Below are positions 6,796 to 7,267 of a stretch of DNA of 7,267 bases, piece by piece. The notes beneath the pieces were generated by a model. It searched no databases and was not told where the DNA came from. It saw only the letters and a program-made list of their open reading frames with translations. Source of the DNA: Roseimaritima sp. (GTDB taxonomy: Bacteria; Planctomycetota; Planctomycetia; Pirellulales; Pirellulaceae); the NCBI GenBank assembly GCA_007124075.1, contig SLFV01000380.1, positions 1 through 7,267 on the forward strand, read 5' to 3'. How positions within the stretch are numbered: the stretch's first letter is position 1; every line of letters starts with the position of its first letter. A program made the position numbers and the translations under genes.

Positions 6796-6822
6796 ATTCT
6801 AGCACACGTTACGCCTCGTCAA
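6796..6822 (-). promoter_or_regulatory. Candidate promoter for the rhodanese gene
   Basis: On the minus strand: TTGACG (6822-6817), 15-base spacer, TAGAAT (6801-6796). Each box matches the sigma-70 consensus at five of six positions, but the spacer is two bases shorter than ideal. The leader to the rhodanese ATG would be about 130 bases. The surrounding spacer (6658-6952) also has a T7 run (6752-6758) after a weak GC-rich inverted repeat, and no gene that I can support. No clear plus-strand promoter for the DUF2784 gene was seen. Confidence 0.35.
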
Positions 6823-6952
6823 TACTGGTGCTTTCGCTGGTCTCTCCCGGCCCTCGCATTGGGAATGGCTGGCAGTGTGGCGGAAAAGCGAAGCAGAGAG
6901 GTGCGGCGATCGTAAACCAGATTCATTTCCGAACGGTTTCCAAAGGTGAGAC

Positions 6953-7267
6953 ATGCTGGGGTTTCTAGCCGACTTGGTTGCCGTCCTGCATTTGGGTTAC
7001 GTCGGCTTTGTGGTCATCGGGCTACTCTTGATCCTGGCGGGATGGTGGTTCCAGTGGCAATGGGTTCGCAATCGCTGGTTTCGGCTGATTCACATGACCA
7101 TGATCGGAATTGTTGTGGTCGAAGCTTTGTTGGGGATCGTTTGCCCCCTGACAACGCTGGAAAACTTCTTGCGACAGCAAGCCGGACAGTCGATCCAGGC
7201 GGGATCGTTCGTGGGTCGCTTGGTCCACGGCATGCTGTTTTATGATTTCTCCCCACGTACCTTTACG
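6953..7267 (+). CDS. DUF2784 family integral membrane protein (3' partial)
   Basis: ATG 6953-6955, preceded by AAGGTGAG (6943-6950) as a good ribosome site at close spacing, opens a frame that runs to the window edge for 105 codons without a stop. The protein begins MLGFLADLVAVLHLGYVGFV. Membrane helices lie at about 6-30 and 45-63, and the signature CPLTTLEN is at 64-71; a third helix probably begins near 93. The order LxxLHLxxVxFVV, then CPLTxLEN, followed by a helix, is characteristic of DUF2784, small membrane proteins of about 120-130 aa and unknown function. Only the last 15-25 residues should be missing. It is divergent from the rhodanese gene across 295 bases. No function can be given beyond membrane location. 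Confidence 0.85.
   Translation, partial: MLGFLADLVAVLHLGYVGFVVIGLLLILAGWWFQWQWVRNRWFRLIHMTMIGIVVVEALLGIVCPLTTLENFLRQQAGQSIQAGSFVGRLVHGMLFYDFSPRTFT

Overview
This window looks like ordinary chromosomal DNA from a moderately GC-rich, Gram-negative-type bacterium. My best guess is a planctomycete of the Pirellulaceae/Rhodopirellula kind. The reasons are the single-TM anti-sigma-like protein with a large extracytoplasmic part, the frequent absence of clear Shine-Dalgarno sites, the loose gene spacing and the mix of short unrelated transcription units. This is a judgement from general features, not a database match. I see no mobile element, CRISPR array, tRNA, rRNA or phage gene.

Layout, left to right. 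Positions 1-300 (+) hold the 3' end of a DEAD-box RNA helicase (RhlE-like), cut by the window edge inside motif VI. It converges on the sucC-sucD pair (2573 to 433, minus strand), which encodes the beta and alpha subunits of succinyl-CoA synthetase; all catalytic motifs that I checked are present. A 546-bp spacer (2574-3119) with no convincing gene separates sucC from a divergent, full-length UxaA/GarD-family sugar-acid dehydratase (3120-4667, +). A strong hairpin follows the dehydratase stop, then two more small inverted repeats. Next is an anti-sigma-factor-like, single-pass membrane protein (4886-6112, +) with no sigma factor gene next to it. It converges with a small exported rhodanese-domain protein (6657 to 6109, -); the two stop codons share one CTAG. 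Finally, 6953-7267 (+) is the start of a DUF2784 membrane protein that runs off the right edge and has no stop inside the window.

How the genes relate: sucC and sucD clearly work together, in the TCA-cycle step succinyl-CoA + NDP + Pi = succinate + CoA + NTP, and are probably co-transcribed. The other genes appear to be independent units. The dehydratase would feed a hexuronate- or aldarate-derived sugar acid into central metabolism, but no other gene of such a pathway is present here. I did not find an undescribed multi-gene system. The items most worth a second look are the orphan anti-sigma-like gene, the dehydratase subgroup, the inverted-repeat cluster at 4678-4737, the Asp-to-Thr change in a conserved SucC motif and the shared CTAG stop.
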